A stretch of DNA of 64,000 bases from Haemophilus parainfluenzae (GCF_003252725.1 NZ_QEPO01000007.1:1-64000), one strand, 5' to 3'. Counted from the first letter of the stretch, positions 48,634 through 61,800 are shown. Translations and numbers: made by a program. The notes: generated from the letters alone by a model not told the origin.

Positions 48634-49377
48634 ATGAATGCCTATTTTGCAGAATTTTTTGGCACAGCACTTTTAATCCTGTTAGGTAACGGTGTGGTAG
48701 CCAACGTATGTTTAAATAAAACGAAAGGGCAAAGTTCTGGTTGGATTGTGATTACTACCGCGTGGGCATTTGCAGTGTATGTGGCCGTCGTTGTGACAGG
48801 TCCTTACAGTGGGGCACACTTAAATCCAGCGGTAACACTTGGTGTGGCAATGAAAGGTGTATTTGCTTGGGAACTGGTCCCTGGCTACATCGCGGCACAA
48901 GTTGTGGGGGGCATGGTAGGTGCGTTGTTGGTTTACATTATGTATAAAGATCACTTTGCAGCGACCGAAGAAGAGGGCTTAAAACGCGCTTGTTTCTGTA
49001 CTGAACCCGCAATTCGTAACTATCCAATCAACTTAGTGAACGAAATTGTTGGTACCTTCGTACTTGTCTTCGTAATTTTCTACCTTGCAGGGGCAAATAT
49101 TACGTTACCTGGCACAGCAGAAAGTACGCCAATTGGTTTAGGTTCTATCGGAGCATTACCTGTAGCCATTCTAGTGTGGGCAATTGGTTTAAGCTTAGGT
49201 GGCACAACCGGTTATGCGATCAACCCAGCTCGAGATCTTGGACCACGTTTAACCTTGGGTCTTTTCCTTGGGGGCACATTAAAGGCCAAAGCAGACTGGG
49301 GATACAGTTGGGTTCCTGTTGTAGGTCCATTTATCGGTGCGGCTTTAGCTGCAGTATTCTACAACGCCATTATGTAA
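48634..49377 (+). CDS. glpF: Glycerol facilitator (aquaglyceroporin)
   Basis: 247 residues, six membrane helices plus two half-helices with NPA motifs (SGAHLNPAVTLGVAMKG and GYAINPARDLGPR). The Asp after the second NPA is the mark of glycerol-conducting GlpF rather than water-specific AqpZ. TGGAGA precedes the ATG. In E. coli glpF and glpK form one operon; here they are divergent with a shared long control region. Confidence 0.96.
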   Translation: MNAYFAEFFGTALLILLGNGVVANVCLNKTKGQSSGWIVITTAWAFAVYVAVVVTGPYSGAHLNPAVTLGVAMKGVFAWELVPGYIAAQVVGGMVGALLVYIMYKDHFAATEEEGLKRACFCTEPAIRNYPINLVNEIVGTFVLVFVIFYLAGANITLPGTAESTPIGLGSIGALPVAILVWAIGLSLGGTTGYAINPARDLGPRLTLGLFLGGTLKAKADWGYSWVPVVGPFIGAALAAVFYNAIM

Positions 49378-49390
49378 TTCATTCGAATAG

Positions 49391-49435
49391 AAAGAGCAGT
49401 CAAAATTCATGGTGTTTTTTGACCGCTCTTTTTAT
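49391..49435. terminator. Bidirectional terminator with GAGCGGT-type arms
   Basis: AAAGAGCAGTCAAAA pairs with TTTTTTGACCGCTCTTTTT with one mismatch (A in place of G in the left arm). Between glpF and convergent transporter genes. Confidence 0.82.
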
Positions 49436-49449
49436 ATTTAGAAGTTTGA

Positions 49450-50220
49450 TTAAATACAATAATCTTCGAATTCCATTGGCATTTTAGCTTGCAATAGGAA
49501 TTGTTTGGTGCGATCTTGCTGTGGACGACTGAAGAATTCAACCGCGGTATTTTGTTCAACAACTTGACCATTTTCCATGAGAATCATGCGATCTGCTACG
49601 TCTTTGGCAAAGTTCAACTCATGGGTGACGATAATCATAGTCCAACCTTCTTGTGCGAGCATTTTGAGTGCCTGTAACACTTCACCAACGAGCTCTGGAT
49701 CGAGGGCAGAAGTGGGCTCATCTAATAAGATAATATCGGGTTTAACTGCTAAAGCTCGGGCGATCCCGACACGTTGCTGTTGACCACCAGACAGTTGAGA
49801 GGGATATAAATCCGCTTTTGCTTTTAAACCAACTTTTTCCAATAATGCCAAGGCTTTTTCACGTGCAGTCTCTTTCGGTTGTTTTTGCACAACCACCATG
49901 CCCTCCATCACATTTTCGAGTGCAGTGCGATGGGGAAATAGATTGTATTGTTGGAACACCATTGAGGAACGTCGACGCAATTTTAGTTCATCGGATTTGC
50001 TGATCTTTTTGCTGAAATCAATAGTTAAGCTTCCATCAGTAAATGCTAATACCCCTTTTTCCGGGCGTTCGAGTAAATTTAAACAGCGTAAAAAAGTTGT
50101 CTTGCCTGAACCTGATGGACCCAGAATGGCAACCACTTCACCTTTATTAATTTCAAAATCAATGCCTTTTAATACATGGTGGCCATTAAAACTTTTCTGA
50201 ATATTCGTGACTTTTAACAT
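49450..50220 (-). CDS. Amino-acid ABC transporter ATP-binding protein (cystine type)
   Basis: 256 residues. Walker A GPSGSGKTTFLRCLNLLERP, Q-loop VFQQYNLFPHRTALENV, signature LSGGQQQRVGIARAL, Walker B IILLDEPTSALD, switch His in VTHELNF. Polar amino acid uptake family. Closest in character to E. coli TcyN (YecC), the cystine ATPase. Third gene of a binding protein-permease-ATPase operon that lies just downstream of cysK. Confidence 0.93.
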   Translation of the reverse strand: MLKVTNIQKSFNGHHVLKGIDFEINKGEVVAILGPSGSGKTTFLRCLNLLERPEKGVLAFTDGSLTIDFSKKISKSDELKLRRRSSMVFQQYNLFPHRTALENVMEGMVVVQKQPKETAREKALALLEKVGLKAKADLYPSQLSGGQQQRVGIARALAVKPDIILLDEPTSALDPELVGEVLQALKMLAQEGWTMIIVTHELNFAKDVADRMILMENGQVVEQNTAVEFFSRPQQDRTKQFLLQAKMPMEFEDYCI

Positions 50221-50229
50221 AACCAGTCC

Positions 50230-50952
50230 TTATAAATGGCGAGAAAGGCGTTTTTCTAAACGGGTTTGCCCCATCGACAGCACAAAACAGAATACCCAAT
50301 AAATGAGAGCTGCTTCACTATAAATTAAAATAAACTCATAGTTTTCAGCCGTGATGTTTTGCGCCACACGGAATAACTCCGCAATCCAAACGAGTGAAGC
50401 CAGAGACGTATCTTTCACTGTGCTAATGAATGTGTTTGATAGTGAAGGGACGGAAATGCGTAAAGCTTGCGGCATAATGGTACGCACGAAAGCTTGTGTA
50501 TAATTCATTCCTATCGCATAAGAGGCTTCCCATTGACCTTTAGGAATCGCAAGAATGGAGGCTCTCACGGTTTCTGCTGCATAAGCACCAATATTAATGG
50601 AGAAGGCAATAATTGCAGTTGGGAAAGGCTCAAGTTTGATGCCAACTTCAGGTAAACCGTAGAAAATAATGAAGATCTGTACCAACATTGGCGTGCCGCG
50701 AATAATTGAAATATAAGTGCGACAGATGCTCTGTAGAATTTTCGTCATTAAATTGGGATGCGGCAATGTGCAAATTACAGCCACGATGACAGCAATGAAT
50801 AAACCGCAAAAGAAAGAAATGACCGCTAGGGGAATCGTATATAAAATTGCCCCTTCCATCATAGGCCAAAACGAGCTGATTACATAATCAGCTCGTTCTG
50901 CGGTCATAAATGGAAGGCTTGCTAACCAATTATTGAGTAATGTCATCGCCAA
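50230..50952 (-). CDS. Amino-acid ABC transporter permease (cystine type)
   Basis: 240 residues, five to six membrane helices. The EAA loop that contacts the ATPase is visible ([27 protein letters not shown]). The first helices show [16 protein letters not shown]. HisM/TcyL type. The ATG overlaps the end of the binding-protein gene by 23 bases (a second ATG two codons later overlaps by 17), so the genes are coupled. Confidence 0.92.
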   Translation of the reverse strand: MAMTLLNNWLASLPFMTAERADYVISSFWPMMEGAILYTIPLAVISFFCGLFIAVIVAVICTLPHPNLMTKILQSICRTYISIIRGTPMLVQIFIIFYGLPEVGIKLEPFPTAIIAFSINIGAYAAETVRASILAIPKGQWEASYAIGMNYTQAFVRTIMPQALRISVPSLSNTFISTVKDTSLASLVWIAELFRVAQNITAENYEFILIYSEAALIYWVFCFVLSMGQTRLEKRLSRHL

Positions 50953-51703
50953 ACCATTTGATTGAAAGTTGTTTTAAAGTTCCGTCTTTGCGTAGTTCTT
51001 CAAGTGCTTGGTTCACTTTCGCAATAAGCGGTTCTTCACCTTTCAAGAAAGCAAAACCGGTCGGGATTTTTTTATCACTTTCTACGGCAATTTTTAAACC
51101 TGCATTAGGTTGTTTTTTAAAATAATCTAATACTGCGAGTTTATCGTTTACTGTTGCATCAACACGGCCTTGTTTTACTGCTTCAAGGTTTTGTGCCAAG
51201 CTATCAACAGTCACAATAATTGCACCATTATCACGTGCATCTTTGCTCCAGTTACTGGTTGCAGATTGTGCAGATTTTTTACCTTTTAAATCAGGGAATG
51301 ATTTAATGCTATCGTTATCGACTTTCGTCACGATGACGCCAGCAGAGTAGTTATAAGGTGCACTGTAATCATATTTTTTTAAACGTTCTGGGCTTGGATT
51401 GGTTTGGTTCGCAATAACATCAAAGCGTTTTGCATTTAAACCAGCATACATGCCATCCCAAGCGGTTTCTTTAAATTCAACTTTCCAACCTAATTTTTGC
51501 GCAACTTTTTCGATAATTTCCACATCGAAACCGGTTAACTTGCCATCTTTGTCGTGGAAAGTGAATGGTGCGTAAGTTCCCTCAGTACCGACTAATAAGG
51601 TTTTAGTTTGTTCAACGCGATCAGCAATTTCACCTGCGTTAGCAAAAGTAGAAAGAGCTAATCCAGCCGCTAAAAGTGCGGTGCTAAAAAATGATTTTTT
51701 CAT
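50930..51703 (-). CDS. Amino-acid ABC transporter periplasmic binding protein (cystine type)
   Basis: 257 residues, solute-binding family 3. Signal peptide [23 protein letters not shown]. Ligand-contact blocks [40 protein letters not shown] and [17 protein letters not shown] are typical of the cystine-binding TcyJ (FliY) branch. With cysK adjacent, cystine is the most likely ligand, but other polar amino acids are possible. AAGGAATA precedes the ATG; an uptake sequence lies in the signal peptide region at 51674. Confidence 0.92.
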   Translation of the reverse strand: MKKSFFSTALLAAGLALSTFANAGEIADRVEQTKTLLVGTEGTYAPFTFHDKDGKLTGFDVEIIEKVAQKLGWKVEFKETAWDGMYAGLNAKRFDVIANQTNPSPERLKKYDYSAPYNYSAGVIVTKVDNDSIKSFPDLKGKKSAQSATSNWSKDARDNGAIIVTVDSLAQNLEAVKQGRVDATVNDKLAVLDYFKKQPNAGLKIAVESDKKIPTGFAFLKGEEPLIAKVNQALEELRKDGTLKQLSIKWFGDDITQ

Positions 51704-51835
51704 AAGTATTCCTTTTTTAGATAAATAACGAAAGTGAAATGAATTATAAGAAGCGGAAAAGAAAAGAAAAGTATTATTTATTTATGAATTATTTCCTTTA
51801 GTTATATTAAATAGAAATTGTTTAATTAATAAACA

Positions 51836-51862
51836 AAAAAGGTCTGTAAAAACAGACCTTAG
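51836..51862 (-). terminator. Terminator after cysK
   Basis: AAGGTCTGT / ACAGACCTT (51839-51847 and 51852-51860) with an AAAA loop. On the minus strand the stem is followed by TTTTTTGTTT. The remaining gap to the transporter (51704-51835) is AT-rich and presumably holds its promoter; nothing else seen. Confidence 0.9.
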
Positions 51863-51885
51863 ATAAAATGAATTCAATCAATAGA

Positions 51886-52836
51886 TTAAGCCTCAATTCC
51901 TTCAAATAACGCCGTACTTAAATAACGTTCTGAAGCCGAAGGTAAGATCGCGACGATTAATTTATCTTGGAATTCTGGTAGTTTTGCTAAGCGGTCAGCC
52001 GCTGCCACAGCCGCACCAGAAGAAATACCCGCAAGAATACCTTCTTCAGCCATTAAGCGACGAGCAGTCGCAATTGCCGTATCGCTATCTACAGTTTCCA
52101 CGCGATCAATTAATGATAAATCTAAGTTTTTCGGAATGAAGCCCGCACCGATACCTTGAATTTTGTGTGGACCTGGCTTCACTTCTTGGCCTGCAAGGGT
52201 TTGGCTAATAACAGGTGATTCTGCTGGTTCAACCGCCACAGAGGTGATTTTTTTACCGTGATCTAATTTGATCGCACGAGAAATACCGGTAATTGTACCG
52301 CCGGTACCGACACCAGCCACTACGACATCAACTTTACCTTCCGTATCTTTCCAGATTTCTTCACCAGTAGTTTGACGGTGAATGTCCGGGTTAGCCGGGT
52401 TTTCAAATTGTTTTAGCATCACATAATGATTTGGGTTAGACGCCACAATTTCTTCTGCTTTGGCAATCGCACCTTTCATCCCTTTTGAACCTTCAGTAAG
52501 CACAAGATTGACGCCCAAACCACGTAATAAACGTTTACGTTCAAGACTCATGGTTTCAGGCATGGTTAAGGTGATTTTATAACCACGTGCAGCAGCTACA
52601 TAAGCTAAAGCAATACCGGTGTTACCGCTGGTTGCATCCACAATTTCTTTACCTGCCGTTAAAATGCCATCTTTTTCTGCTTGCCAAATCATATTGGCAC
52701 CAATACGGCATTTCACGCTAAAGCTTGGGTTGCGACCTTCAATTTTTACGACAACGTTGCCATTGTGTCCGAAGTGTTTTAAACGAACTAATGGCGTATT
52801 ACCGATTGAGTATGAGTTATCTGCATAAATTGTCAT
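51886..52836 (-). CDS. cysK: Cysteine synthase A (O-acetylserine sulfhydrylase)
   Basis: 316 residues, fold type II PLP enzyme. The PLP lysine is Lys42 in [14 protein letters not shown]; the substrate loop is [16 protein letters not shown]; the phosphate-binding loop is [13 protein letters not shown]. Makes cysteine from O-acetylserine and sulfide. AAAGGACAG precedes the ATG. The 100 bases upstream contain repeated AGTTAT/ATAACT half sites (52870-52935) that could bind CysB; this is a guess. Monocistronic, with its own terminator. Confidence 0.97.
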   Translation of the reverse strand: MTIYADNSYSIGNTPLVRLKHFGHNGNVVVKIEGRNPSFSVKCRIGANMIWQAEKDGILTAGKEIVDATSGNTGIALAYVAAARGYKITLTMPETMSLERKRLLRGLGVNLVLTEGSKGMKGAIAKAEEIVASNPNHYVMLKQFENPANPDIHRQTTGEEIWKDTEGKVDVVVAGVGTGGTITGISRAIKLDHGKKITSVAVEPAESPVISQTLAGQEVKPGPHKIQGIGAGFIPKNLDLSLIDRVETVDSDTAIATARRLMAEEGILAGISSGAAVAAADRLAKLPEFQDKLIVAILPSASERYLSTALFEGIEA

Positions 52837-52936
52837 TTTACTGTCCTTTTATATTTGTGAATGAGTTGATGCAGTAGTTATAACACCGGTTTTTATATAA
52901 AAAAAATAGTTAATAGCTATATTTTATAACTAAATG

Positions 52937-53785
52937 CTATTTATTCACGATGCTATTTCCTGAAGGCTTAATTTCAGTACTACTAGAATGTGTCACAATT
53001 TGTGTTGAACCCGAAGTGCGGTCAAAATTCATATCAAATTTTAATTGTGAGCGATAATTTTCGACCCACATTACGGTCGCGCCACAGACTGCAACGGGAA
53101 TAACGACTAAATTAACAATCGGTAATGCGGTACAAAGGGTGATTAATGCTCCGAATGTCAGGCTTTGTGTGCGTCTTTCGCCTAATGCATTTTTCATGAT
53201 GCCAAAGGAAATCTTGTGGTTATCAAACGGATAGTCACAATATTGAATTGCCATCATCCAACAGGTAAATAAGAATGTCAGCACAGGAATAATGGTTTGT
53301 CCGATAACAGGGATAAAACTCAATAAGAACAAGCCTACAAATTTCGGTAAGCTGTACCATAGTTTTTGCCATTCACGATTTAGCATACGTGGCACATCTT
53401 TCATAATTTCGGCAAAACCATCATCATTAACTGCTTCTCCAGTTAGCATTTTTTCGACTTTTTCTGCTAACAATCCATTAAACGGCGCGGCAATAAAGCC
53501 TGAAAGCGTTGTAAAGGCAAAATAGAAAAATAAGAGAATTGAGCCAATAGACAACACAAGCAAAATCACGCTTAAAAAGCTTAGCCAATCTGGAATAAAG
53601 CTCATCACCCAGTCAATCATCGTGGAGATTTGTGAGACAAATAGCCAGAATAAGCCTGTAAGTAGAACGACGTTAAGTAAAATTGGCATAATCACAAAAC
53701 GGCGTAGGCCTTTTTGTGTAATAAAATGCCAACCCATCACGAAATGATTGAAAGCAGATTTTATTTCATTTTGATCGATCATCAT
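52937..53785 (-). CDS. cysZ: Sulfate transporter CysZ
   Basis: 282 residues; the first two codons are both ATG, so the start is 53785 or 53782. Several long membrane segments and the family block [27 protein letters not shown]. coli CysZ is 253; here the C-terminus carries an extra Ser/Thr-rich tail (after [13 protein letters not shown]), partly encoded by an uptake sequence at 53014. CysZ imports sulfate for cysteine synthesis in other bacteria. It sits beside cysK and divergent from zipA, as in H. influenzae. Confidence 0.92.
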   Translation of the reverse strand: MMIDQNEIKSAFNHFVMGWHFITQKGLRRFVIMPILLNVVLLTGLFWLFVSQISTMIDWVMSFIPDWLSFLSVILLVLSIGSILLFFYFAFTTLSGFIAAPFNGLLAEKVEKMLTGEAVNDDGFAEIMKDVPRMLNREWQKLWYSLPKFVGLFLLSFIPVIGQTIIPVLTFLFTCWMMAIQYCDYPFDNHKISFGIMKNALGERRTQSLTFGALITLCTALPIVNLVVIPVAVCGATVMWVENYRSQLKFDMNFDRTSGSTQIVTHSSSTEIKPSGNSIVNK

Positions 53786-53952
53786 TGTTCCTTTAAATTG
53801 AAAAGTAAAAAATACAAAATGTCACAGAAAGACAATATTTTTTGAGAAAAATTCCATCTCATCCCTTTTAATCTCTTGTTTGCTTTCCTATTTTTTCACC
53901 TGTGGAAATGTGATAGGATTAGCAAAAATCATTGCGTTAAGGAGCAACAAGA

Positions 53953-57085
<3,133 letters not shown>

Positions 57086-57114
57086 TCGTCTCAATCGAAA
57101 AAATACTAAAAAAA

Positions 57115-57162
57115 TGACCGCACTTCATCTCATCTCAAGATTAAGTGCGGTTTAACTTTTCT
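57115..57162 (+). terminator. Inverted uptake-sequence pair after ligA
   Basis: ACCGCACTT (57117-57125) and AAGTGCGGT (57143-57151) around a 17-base loop, followed by TTAACTTTTCTTC. Terminator between ligA and a convergent gene. Confidence 0.8.
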
Positions 57163-57186
57163 TCTTAATAAACGATAGCAGACATT

Positions 57187-57750
57187 TTAAGCTCTTAATT
57201 TACTGGCTCCGCGTTCCAGTTGTTTTGCCAAGCATTCTTTTGAAGCAATAATCTGTTTACCAAAGCGTTTATATAAACGTTGTTTTAATTTTGCCAACCC
57301 TTTCACTTTAGCACTTTTTTCTGCCCCAAATAACTGCTTAATATGGAGTGTCACCTGACCAATTTCTTGTAAGGCAATACCTGTTTTGGCTTTTAATTCG
57401 TTTAATTGGAACGTGATTTTTTCCTGTACATTCTGTTCTAATCGTTGTGTTAATTCTGCCGTATCGGCGGTTTCATTTTGACACAACTGTTCAAATTCGG
57501 CGATTTCTGTACTGAAATCTAGCTGTAACCCTTGTTCCAGTTCAATTAATACTGCAGTGCCGTATTCCAATTGTGATGTTAATTGCTGTTGGCTCTGAAC
57601 TAATTGATTTTGAATGGCTTCACTTTGCTCAATACATTCATTTAATGATTGTTTCATTTCTGTTTGTTGCTGCATAGCAGAGGCTTTTAGTGAATCAATT
57701 CGTTGTTGAATTTGCTGCATAAGATCTGACATTGTTTGTACGTTTTCCAT
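57187..57750 (-). CDS. Coiled-coil protein of unknown function
   Basis: 187 residues from the ATG behind AAGGAGAAG. Almost entirely heptad-rich helix with many Gln (SDLMQQIQQRIDSLKASAMQ, AIQNQLVQSQQQLTSQLEYG). A basic C-terminal segment follows (GLAKLKQRLYKRFGKQ). No signal peptide or membrane helix. Not recognised as a named family; resembles phasin-like or filament-forming helical proteins in composition only. It stands alone between ligA and ygiW. Confidence 0.72.
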   Translation of the reverse strand: MENVQTMSDLMQQIQQRIDSLKASAMQQQTEMKQSLNECIEQSEAIQNQLVQSQQQLTSQLEYGTAVLIELEQGLQLDFSTEIAEFEQLCQNETADTAELTQRLEQNVQEKITFQLNELKAKTGIALQEIGQVTLHIKQLFGAEKSAKVKGLAKLKQRLYKRFGKQIIASKECLAKQLERGASKLRA

Positions 57751-57773
57751 TCTCTTCTCCTTTGGGATTTTTA

Positions 57774-57798
57774 ACCGCACTTAAGAAAAGTGCGGTCA
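57774..57798 (-). terminator. Inverted uptake-sequence pair after ygiW
   Basis: ACCGCACTT (57774-57782) and AAGTGCGGT (57788-57796) around 5 bases; on the minus strand followed by AAAAATCC, so the T tract is weak. It lies just upstream of the coiled-coil gene. Confidence 0.65.
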
Positions 57799-57807
57799 TT
57801 TTGTTAG

Positions 57808-58194
57808 TTATTTTTTGATGATTTGTTTTACATCAACTTCTGTTTTATTCCATTCTTTATCGACTTTACCGATAATTTGAATGTTATCTTGAGGTGCTAT
57901 CGTTTGACCATTCCATGCTTTTTTGCTGACTTCAATTTGGATTTCTTTTCCACTTGCGTCTTTAAATAAGAAATCCTTTTTACCAATTTGTTTTACAATT
58001 TGTCCGTCTAAACGAACTGGAGTGTTATCATTGGCACTTAATGCATCAGCAACGGTTTTTACAATGACGCTTTCATCTACAAAACCTTGTTGAGTGACTT
58101 GATTATTGCCATCATTAAATCCTTGCGCTATTGCGGTGTTATATACGGCAACAGAAGATAATGCGATAGCTGCAACAGTAAGTAATTTTTTCAT
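57808..58194 (-). CDS. ygiW: YgiW/YdeI-type periplasmic OB-fold stress protein
   Basis: 128 residues. Signal peptide MKKLLTVAAIALSSVAVYNTAIA, then a bacterial OB-fold domain (GQIVKQIGKKDFLFKDASGKEIQIEVS, ending GKVDKEWNKTEVDVKQI). In Haemophilus and E. coli ygiW is tied to the QseBC (FirRS) two-component system. Two QseB/PmrA-type direct-repeat boxes lie upstream at 58270 and 58360. The qseBC genes themselves are not adjacent here. AGGAGAACA precedes the ATG. Confidence 0.88.
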   Translation of the reverse strand: MKKLLTVAAIALSSVAVYNTAIAQGFNDGNNQVTQQGFVDESVIVKTVADALSANDNTPVRLDGQIVKQIGKKDFLFKDASGKEIQIEVSKKAWNGQTIAPQDNIQIIGKVDKEWNKTEVDVKQIIKK

Positions 58195-58269
58195 AGTTTG
58201 TTCTCCTAAATAAGATAATCATAAAGTAAGTTGAAAGTTTTGCTTTCAGATGTATTAAATCATTCAAAT

Positions 58270-58286
58270 CTTAATCTTTTCTTAAG
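58270..58286 (+). promoter_or_regulatory. QseB/PmrA-type response regulator box 1
   Basis: CTTAAT-CTTTT-CTTAAG, a direct hexamer repeat with 5-base spacer fitting the YTTAAK-N5-YTTAAK pattern. Lies 76 bases upstream of the ygiW start. Confidence 0.6.
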
Positions 58287-58359
58287 TGATTAACATTTTT
58301 CAGATTTATTTATCGATTGGGTTGTTTGCCTTTCGATGAGTATATTTAAACAAGAGAAT

Positions 58360-58376
58360 CTTAAGGAAAGATTAAG
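58360..58376 (-). promoter_or_regulatory. QseB/PmrA-type response regulator box 2
   Basis: On the minus strand CTTAAT-CTTTC-CTTAAG, the same direct repeat in the opposite orientation to box 1 and reading towards ygiW. Between the boxes and up to 58415 only AT-rich sequence is seen. Confidence 0.6.
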
Positions 58377-58407
58377 AGAGGTAAAAAAAATGAAAATTTT
58401 TTGAAAA

Positions 58408-58433
58408 TAAAAAAATAGGGCGTTTAAGCCCTA
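58408..58433 (-). terminator. Terminator after tyrP
   Basis: On the minus strand TAGGGC / GCCCTA around TTAAAC (58416-58433), followed by TTTTTTTATTTTC. Confidence 0.85.
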
Positions 58434-58470
58434 CTTTTATGAGAAAAATGCCTTGAAAATCTACCGCACT

Positions 58471-59691
58471 TTAGCCTGCTACTGCAGGTAAATAACCCGA
58501 TTGAATTAAGAATGGCACGATCATAATGATTACGCCAATTACTAAGGCTATCACTAAGGTTACGTTTCCACCGATTACACGATAAGGCAGATTTGGATTT
58601 GCTTGACGTGTTTTCCATGCTAGTCCGATAGGTAAAATTAAGCAATAGAACGCACAGAGTAAGCCCGCATAGCTTAATGCAGCGATAAAGCCTTCAGGAT
58701 AATACAAGGCAAATGCAAGTGGTGGTGTGAAGGCAGCAACAGTAAGTGTCAAACGGTTGTGTGGCAATTTGTAACGTTTAAATAAATCGCCTAAACCTTC
58801 AAATACCCCAAGCATGACACCTAGGAAAGAGGTGATTAATGCAAGTGCAGAGAACACACGCACGATTTCACCCATGATGTGGGAGTTCGTGATTTGACGT
58901 GTTGCATTGACTAAGCCGTTAAGGGTTGGATCCGCTTGTAACACTTGCACAAATTCATTCTGGCTTAATACACCGTGAGTCGCTAATTGCCACACTAAAT
59001 AAGCTACAAGTGGAATCGCTGTACCAATTAAAATCGCTTTACGGAATTGAGTAACACTACCATCTAAATAGCTGTTTACGCTGCCCATGATGATATGGAA
59101 CCCAAATGAGGTAAAGAAAATTGGCGCTGCAGAGATCACGAAAGCATAATTTAAAGGTAAGGCCATCAGGTTATCGACAGACACTTTTGGTAACATCATG
59201 AATAACACAAAAGCAAAGGCAATTAATTTACCGATGAACAGAATGCGAGTGGCACCATCAACACCTCTTGTACCTACAACCACAAAGGCACCGAGTACGA
59301 CGGTAAATAAAATGATAGAAAGTTCGGAGGAAAGGCTTTCAAAACCAAAAGCGGTTGGTAAACCTGATAATAATGAACCACCACCGGTGATATAGGCTGC
59401 AGAAAGGGCATAAAGTAAAATGAGCAAACTAAAGGTGGCTAAGACACGTCCAGTGATGCCAAAGTATTTTTCCGCGAGAGTTGCCACGCCATCATTCAAG
59501 CGATCTGCAGTTTGATACACTTCAACAAAAAGCAAACCGCTGTAAACCAAAAGTGCCCATAAGCCGACTAATAAGAAAACGGTGTAACCAAAACCAATAC
59601 CGGCAGAGGTTAATGGCATCGCGAGCATCCCCGCCCCGATGGTTGTGCCGGCAATGATTAAGGCACTGCCGAATGTTTTGTTTTTTAGCAT
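58471..59691 (-). CDS. tyrP: Aromatic amino acid (tyrosine-type) permease
   Basis: 406 residues, 11 membrane helices, hydroxy/aromatic amino acid permease family. The start FGSALIIAGTTIGAGMLAMP and the GYTVFLLVGLWALLVYSGLL block are typical of TyrP and Mtr. Length and the neighbours tdk and tsaD match H. influenzae TyrP. Tyrosine over tryptophan is by homology memory. CGGAGGACA precedes the ATG; an uptake sequence spans the stop region (58463) and another lies in the leader (59737). Confidence 0.9.
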   Translation of the reverse strand: MLKNKTFGSALIIAGTTIGAGMLAMPLTSAGIGFGYTVFLLVGLWALLVYSGLLFVEVYQTADRLNDGVATLAEKYFGITGRVLATFSLLILLYALSAAYITGGGSLLSGLPTAFGFESLSSELSIILFTVVLGAFVVVGTRGVDGATRILFIGKLIAFAFVLFMMLPKVSVDNLMALPLNYAFVISAAPIFFTSFGFHIIMGSVNSYLDGSVTQFRKAILIGTAIPLVAYLVWQLATHGVLSQNEFVQVLQADPTLNGLVNATRQITNSHIMGEIVRVFSALALITSFLGVMLGVFEGLGDLFKRYKLPHNRLTLTVAAFTPPLAFALYYPEGFIAALSYAGLLCAFYCLILPIGLAWKTRQANPNLPYRVIGGNVTLVIALVIGVIIMIVPFLIQSGYLPAVAG

Positions 59692-59727
59692 AAAATTGTC
59701 CTCCGAGTATAAAATTGAAAAACGAGG

Positions 59728-60309
59728 TTAAAGCTGACCGCACTTTTCTTTGTAATGATAGCGGCAAACCGAAAGATAAGAGTCGTTTCCACCAATTTGG
59801 ATTTGTTCCCCTTCCTTAATGACTTCACCTTGTTCATTTAAACGTAAAACGAAATTGGCTTTACGTCCACAATAACAGATTGTTTTTAATTCTTCTAGTT
59901 GATCTGCCCAAGCAAGTAAATACTTACTACCTTCAAATAGCTCTGCTTGGAAATCTGTTCGTAAACCATAGCAAAGCACAGGAATCTTCAGTTTATCCAC
60001 GACATCACTTAATTGATACACTTGTTGTTTCGTTAAAAACTGGGCTTCATCAACTAAAACACAATGAATTTTTTCTTGTTGTAAACGTTGACTCACTTCA
60101 GCAAAAAGGTCACTCGTTGATGTAAATAGATTAGCATCTTCATGAATACCAATACGCGATGTGACTTTGCCTAATCCAAAGCGGTCATCAATGGCTGCCG
60201 TATAAACTATGGTGTTCATATTGCGTTCACGATAGTTATAGGAAGACTGCAGCAACGTGGTTGATTTGCCCGCATTCATCGTAGAGTAGTAAAAATAGAG
60301 TTTTGCCAT
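59728..60309 (-). CDS. tdk: Thymidine kinase
   Basis: 193 residues, type II thymidine kinase. P-loop [26 protein letters not shown], lasso-domain zinc ligands (CYCGRKA and [10 protein letters not shown]). Salvages thymidine to dTMP. Its ATG overlaps the stop codon of the upstream small gene by one base (TAATG), so it is translationally coupled to it. Confidence 0.97.
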   Translation of the reverse strand: MAKLYFYYSTMNAGKSTTLLQSSYNYRERNMNTIVYTAAIDDRFGLGKVTSRIGIHEDANLFTSTSDLFAEVSQRLQQEKIHCVLVDEAQFLTKQQVYQLSDVVDKLKIPVLCYGLRTDFQAELFEGSKYLLAWADQLEELKTICYCGRKANFVLRLNEQGEVIKEGEQIQIGGNDSYLSVCRYHYKEKCGQL

Positions 60310-60545
60310 TATTTAATCACCCATTTCCAGAAATAATAGGCAATAAATCCTGCAACAGGTGGACAGGCTGCTAGCATAAAGGTGCCGTAAGTTGCACCAC
60401 CGCCAACCATTTTCCCGGCAGCTGAAAGCGCGCTAACGATATCACCACTTGGTGTGGTAAAAATCCATGCGCCAATAATCGCGAGCACTAAGAAACAAGC
60501 GATACCGGCTGCACGCATAGCTCTTACTTTAATCATATTTTCCAT
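60309..60545 (-). CDS. Small two-helix membrane protein, unknown
   Basis: 78 residues. Two membrane helices ([18 protein letters not shown] and [20 protein letters not shown]) joined by a Gly/Ser-rich loop ([22 protein letters not shown]). AAGGAA precedes the ATG, 8 bases after tsaD. It is coupled to tdk through a TAATG overlap. Family not recognised. Conserved gene spacing suggests it is real and cotranscribed with tsaD-tdk. Confidence 0.75.
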   Translation of the reverse strand: MENMIKVRAMRAAGIACFLVLAIIGAWIFTTPSGDIVSALSAAGKMVGGGATYGTFMLAACPPVAGFIAYYFWKWVIK

Positions 60546-60553
60546 ATTTTTCC

Positions 60554-61582
60554 TTAAATTGCAGGGAGTTCAGTCATTGCCCAACGAGGTTTAACATCAA
60601 TGGCGAGATCGCTATGCTGACCTTGTTTTAAGCGTAAGAAACCCGTATAGGCAATCATGGCACCATTATCGGTACAAAATTGAGGTTGCGGATAAAATAC
60701 TTCACCACCAAGATTTTTCATCATAGTGCCAAGGGTTTCACGTAATTTTTTGTTTGCACTCACCCCGCCAGCAATCACTAAACGCTTATAACCGGTTTCT
60801 TTTAAGGCGCGTTTACATTTGATTGCGAGCGTATCCACAACGGAATCTTGGAAGGCAAAGGCAATATCGGCTTTGGTTTGGTCGGTTAATTCCCCTTCTT
60901 GTTTGATCACCTGATTAATGGTGTTAGCCGCTGAGGTTTTTAAACCTGAAAAGCTAAAATCAAGGCCAGGGCGATCCGTCATTGGGCGTGGAAATACAAA
61001 ACGATCTGGTGATCCTTTTTCGGCTAAACGTGAAAGTGCCGCACCGCCAGGATAATCTAACCCTAATAATTTAGCGGTTTTATCAAAGGCTTCACCTGCA
61101 GCATCATCAATAGATTCACCAATAACTTCATATTTACCTACACCATCAACGCGTACTAACTGTGTGTGTCCACCTGACACTAGGAGAGCAATGAATGGAA
61201 AGTGCGGTCGATTTTCATCAAGCATTGGCGCAAGTAGATGACCTTCCATGTGGTGTACGCCAATAGCGGGCACATTCCAGGCATAAGCCAGTGAACGCGC
61301 GATCGTTGCGCCCACTAATAACGCGCCTACTAAACCCGGGCCACTTGTATAGGCGATACCATCAATTTGATCAGCGGTTAAATTGGCTTCTTCTAATGCG
61401 GCCTTAATTAATGGTGCCGTTTTGCGAATGTGATCGCGGGAAGCCAGTTCTGGCACTACACCGCCGTAATCCGCATGCAAGGCAATTTGCGTGTAGAGTT
61501 GATTAGCAATTAAACCTTTATCTTCATCATAAATCGCGACACCTGTTTCATCACAGGAGGTTTCGATCCCTAAAATACGCAT
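60554..61582 (-). CDS. tsaD: tRNA threonylcarbamoyladenosine transferase TsaD
   Basis: 342 residues, ASKHA fold. [15 protein letters not shown], the metal-binding [18 protein letters not shown], and [11 protein letters not shown] are diagnostic. With TsaB and TsaE it makes t6A37 in tRNAs decoding ANN codons; essential. Divergent from rpsU across 218 bases, the classical arrangement. Uptake sequence at 61200. Confidence 0.98.
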   Translation of the reverse strand: MRILGIETSCDETGVAIYDEDKGLIANQLYTQIALHADYGGVVPELASRDHIRKTAPLIKAALEEANLTADQIDGIAYTSGPGLVGALLVGATIARSLAYAWNVPAIGVHHMEGHLLAPMLDENRPHFPFIALLVSGGHTQLVRVDGVGKYEVIGESIDDAAGEAFDKTAKLLGLDYPGGAALSRLAEKGSPDRFVFPRPMTDRPGLDFSFSGLKTSAANTINQVIKQEGELTDQTKADIAFAFQDSVVDTLAIKCKRALKETGYKRLVIAGGVSANKKLRETLGTMMKNLGGEVFYPQPQFCTDNGAMIAYTGFLRLKQGQHSDLAIDVKPRWAMTELPAI

Positions 61583-61800
61583 TTTCTTCTCATTTTATTA
61601 AAAAAATTGGCAAAGATTTTACCTTGTTTAGCCCACTTAAACCAGTTCAAACGCCAAATTTTCAGCAAATAGGCGATCTTTCCTTTGCTTTTGCAGGGAA
61701 GATCGATTAGAATTGCGTCCTTTATTGAATTTGCCGTTCATTCGGCAGTAATAAAAATTTAAAATTGCAATTAAATTAAACTCATTGAGGTGATTGGCTT

